Positions 14,154-15,552 of a DNA stretch of 15,552 bases are shown piece after piece. Position 1 is the first letter of the stretch. The number at the start of each line of letters is the position of its first letter. This stretch comes from Candidatus Babelota bacterium (GTDB lineage Bacteria > Babelota > Babeliae > Babelales > Babelaceae), in assembly GCA_003174035.1 (NCBI GenBank), contig PRDV01000074.1:1-15552 (forward strand), given 5' to 3'. The notes beneath the pieces are model-generated. The model was not told the origin of the DNA and searched no databases. It saw nothing but the letters and a program-made list of their open reading frames with translations. Made by a program: the position numbers and the translations under genes.

Positions 14154-15470
14154 TCGCTTTGTATCGTCAAAAAAATAGGGTAACCCAAAAAGGGCTTGAA
14201 AGTTTAGTTTGTTGTTAACCCGTGGGTTTGCTCTGTCAGCGTAGAGAATGCCTTGCTCTTCGAGCCACTTTTTAAACGCTGTACCTATCTCAGCCTTTGA
14301 TATGATAATGAATGGTTTTTCATGGCTTTCTGCAAGAGCTTTTTGGTCCACAAGTTGTTTTTTTACTTCACCCAAATCCTTTGCTTCCATGCTTTGCCAT
14401 AGACGGTTTTTGCATTCTACAAAGAACTGTTCTGTTAAGATATCAAACTCACGCGCAAAATGGGGCCGGCTACCATCAGCATAGGTTATGTCTTTGTTGA
14501 TGGCGAGCTTGGTATACTCCGGATGTTCGAGCATGAAGAGCGAAACCGCGATTTCCCATAAAAAGCCTTTTGCCCGTGCTTTTACTTTACGATTTTTTGC
14601 ACAAGTTGTGGTTACATATTTCTGCAGAATAAGCAGGAAATCATGATACAGTGTTGGATGAGCTTTAAACTGTTGCACAGCCCGGTTAATAAGGGTAAGG
14701 CATGGCGTACTAAGATTTATGACAGATAATAGTTGCACCATGAGTTCTTCTGGCAATCTGGCTAATGCGTAGCGGGTACATACGGAATTGCTGAGCAATG
14801 GGCTAGCTAATCTGCCAAAGCTGTATATATATTCGCACAGCAACATGTGTTCGTTTCCATACAAGGCTTTAGCAGAAGAAAATTCTTTTTTATGTACATC
14901 CTTACGTTGTGGGGCACTCTGTTTTACTGTATGACATTGCCTTTGTAAAATTTTAACACCAGTGTCAAAATACATTTTAAGAAAGTTTACAGAAACATCT
15001 TTGAGCCAGAGTACCTCGCTCGTGTTATACGCCAAGATGATCTTTTGATTTCTACAATAAGCAACTTCAACCTGAGAGATCTTCTTCATAAAATCAAGCA
15101 ATTTTTCCACAAATACTTGATACCCAACTTGACGAGAAAAGCACCTTGAAAAACGATGAACAATGATGCTCAGTAAATTCTGTAGCTCATAAATATGCTC
15201 TCGCATTTCTTCATGACAATGCTTAATGCTATGCATATTGAGAAAGACAGTAACAATATCACTGAGGTTAGATTTTTCAGTAATCTTATCAAAAGCATCT
15301 AGATCATCGAGTGCTAGTGGTAATCGAGCTGGAAGGGAAAGTCCTGTTGGTTCAGGACGTGCGCTTTGCACTCTTCCATCTTGAGATCTTCTCGGTTGCG
15401 ATTCCATCCCCATCAGCGAATGAGCAAACGCTAAACCCGAAAATATAAATAACAATAGTGTTTGTTTCAT
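14151..15470 (-). CDS. Predicted exported protein with C-terminal PD-(D/E)XK nuclease-like domain
   Basis: With the start at 15470 the protein has 439 residues and opens with a signal peptide (MKQTLLLFIFSGLAFAHSLMG), then MES. An upstream in-frame ATG (15500) would add ten residues before the leader. The downstream ATG is preferred because GAGGGG lies six bases before it. Residues about 20-290 are mostly helical and unrecognised. The C-terminal domain (about 300-415) shows the restriction-endonuclease-fold pattern: Glu306 in GFLWEIAVSL, Asp343 in REFDIL, and Glu352 and Lys354 in FVECKNR. A KKQL helix and the strand PFIIISKA follow. This suggests a metal-dependent DNA or RNA nuclease. Being exported, it may act outside the cell or be an effector. 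The fold call is by motif only. The gene has a fully consensus promoter and no operon partner. Confidence 0.65.
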   Translation of the reverse strand: MKQTLLLFIFSGLAFAHSLMGMESQPRRSQDGRVQSARPEPTGLSLPARLPLALDDLDAFDKITEKSNLSDIVTVFLNMHSIKHCHEEMREHIYELQNLLSIIVHRFSRCFSRQVGYQVFVEKLLDFMKKISQVEVAYCRNQKIILAYNTSEVLWLKDVSVNFLKMYFDTGVKILQRQCHTVKQSAPQRKDVHKKEFSSAKALYGNEHMLLCEYIYSFGRLASPLLSNSVCTRYALARLPEELMVQLLSVINLSTPCLTLINRAVQQFKAHPTLYHDFLLILQKYVTTTCAKNRKVKARAKGFLWEIAVSLFMLEHPEYTKLAINKDITYADGSRPHFAREFDILTEQFFVECKNRLWQSMEAKDLGEVKKQLVDQKALAESHEKPFIIISKAEIGTAFKKWLEEQGILYADRANPRVNNKLNFQALFGLPYFFDDTKR

Positions 15471-15504
15471 AGAATTCCCCTCTATTATATTAAAATACAT
15501 TTAT

Positions 15505-15533
15505 ATTATATTATACAAATAGAATAATGTCAA
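15505..15533 (-). promoter_or_regulatory. Consensus sigma-70-type promoter of the exported nuclease-like gene
   Basis: On the minus strand, TTGACA (15533-15528), a 17-base spacer and TATAAT (15510-15505) match the consensus at all 12 positions. The predicted leader is about 28 nt and contains the GAGGGG ribosome binding site. Confidence 0.82.
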
Positions 15534-15552
15534 GGGGGGTTGAGCTGTGGTT

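Overview
The window is a 15.5 kb piece of an AT-rich bacterial chromosome with short intergenic gaps, frequent strand switches and standard-code genes. It combines ordinary housekeeping genes (nusA, infB, endonuclease IV, type-4 uracil-DNA glycosylase, a short ComEC, an M16 peptidase) with several proteins that carry export signals and eukaryote-facing or hydrolytic domains: an F-box-like/ankyrin-like protein, a clostripain-family peptidase and a PD-(D/E)XK nuclease-fold protein. Mature proteins starting with an '-AME-' or '-GME-' type sequence after a short hydrophobic leader, plus F-box and ankyrin content, remind me of Candidatus Dependentiae (TM6) or a similar host-dependent lineage. This is inference from gene content, not a database result.

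Layout. 1-2361 (+): the 3' part of a streptomycin-kinase-like phosphotransferase, then a predicted exported TraB/GumN/EreA-like protein overlapping nfo by 4 nt. 2362-3232: an 871-bp gene-free stretch between convergent nfo and infB. It holds two direct copies of a roughly 300-bp unit, about 91% identical over the core 250 bp. Each copy can fold into the same hairpins, with one clear compensatory base-pair change, and ends in a terminator-like hairpin plus T-run. This is the most interesting non-coding signal and looks like a duplicated structured small RNA. A separate minus-strand terminator for infB lies at its right edge. 3233-6366 (-): a compact nusA-infB operon without rimP, ylxR or rbfA beside it. 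6367-6728: a gene-free nusA leader region. 6729-7328 (-): type-4 uracil-DNA glycosylase. 7513-8670 (+): secreted F-box/ankyrin-like protein behind a near-consensus promoter. 8763-11346 (-): a C11 peptidase and a ComEC-like channel core, the latter behind a near-consensus promoter. 11495-14116 (+): a double-domain M16 metallopeptidase. 14151-15470 (-): an exported PD-(D/E)XK protein behind a fully consensus promoter.

How the genes work together. nusA and infB form a transcription/translation unit. nfo and the uracil-DNA glycosylase supply two successive base-excision-repair steps, uracil removal and then AP-site incision, from different loci. The exported proteins (TraB-like, F-box/ankyrin-like, C11 peptidase, PD-(D/E)XK) have no evident shared pathway, but they fit an organism that places enzymes and adaptor proteins outside its own cytoplasm, probably into or towards a host. 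ComEC could serve DNA uptake.
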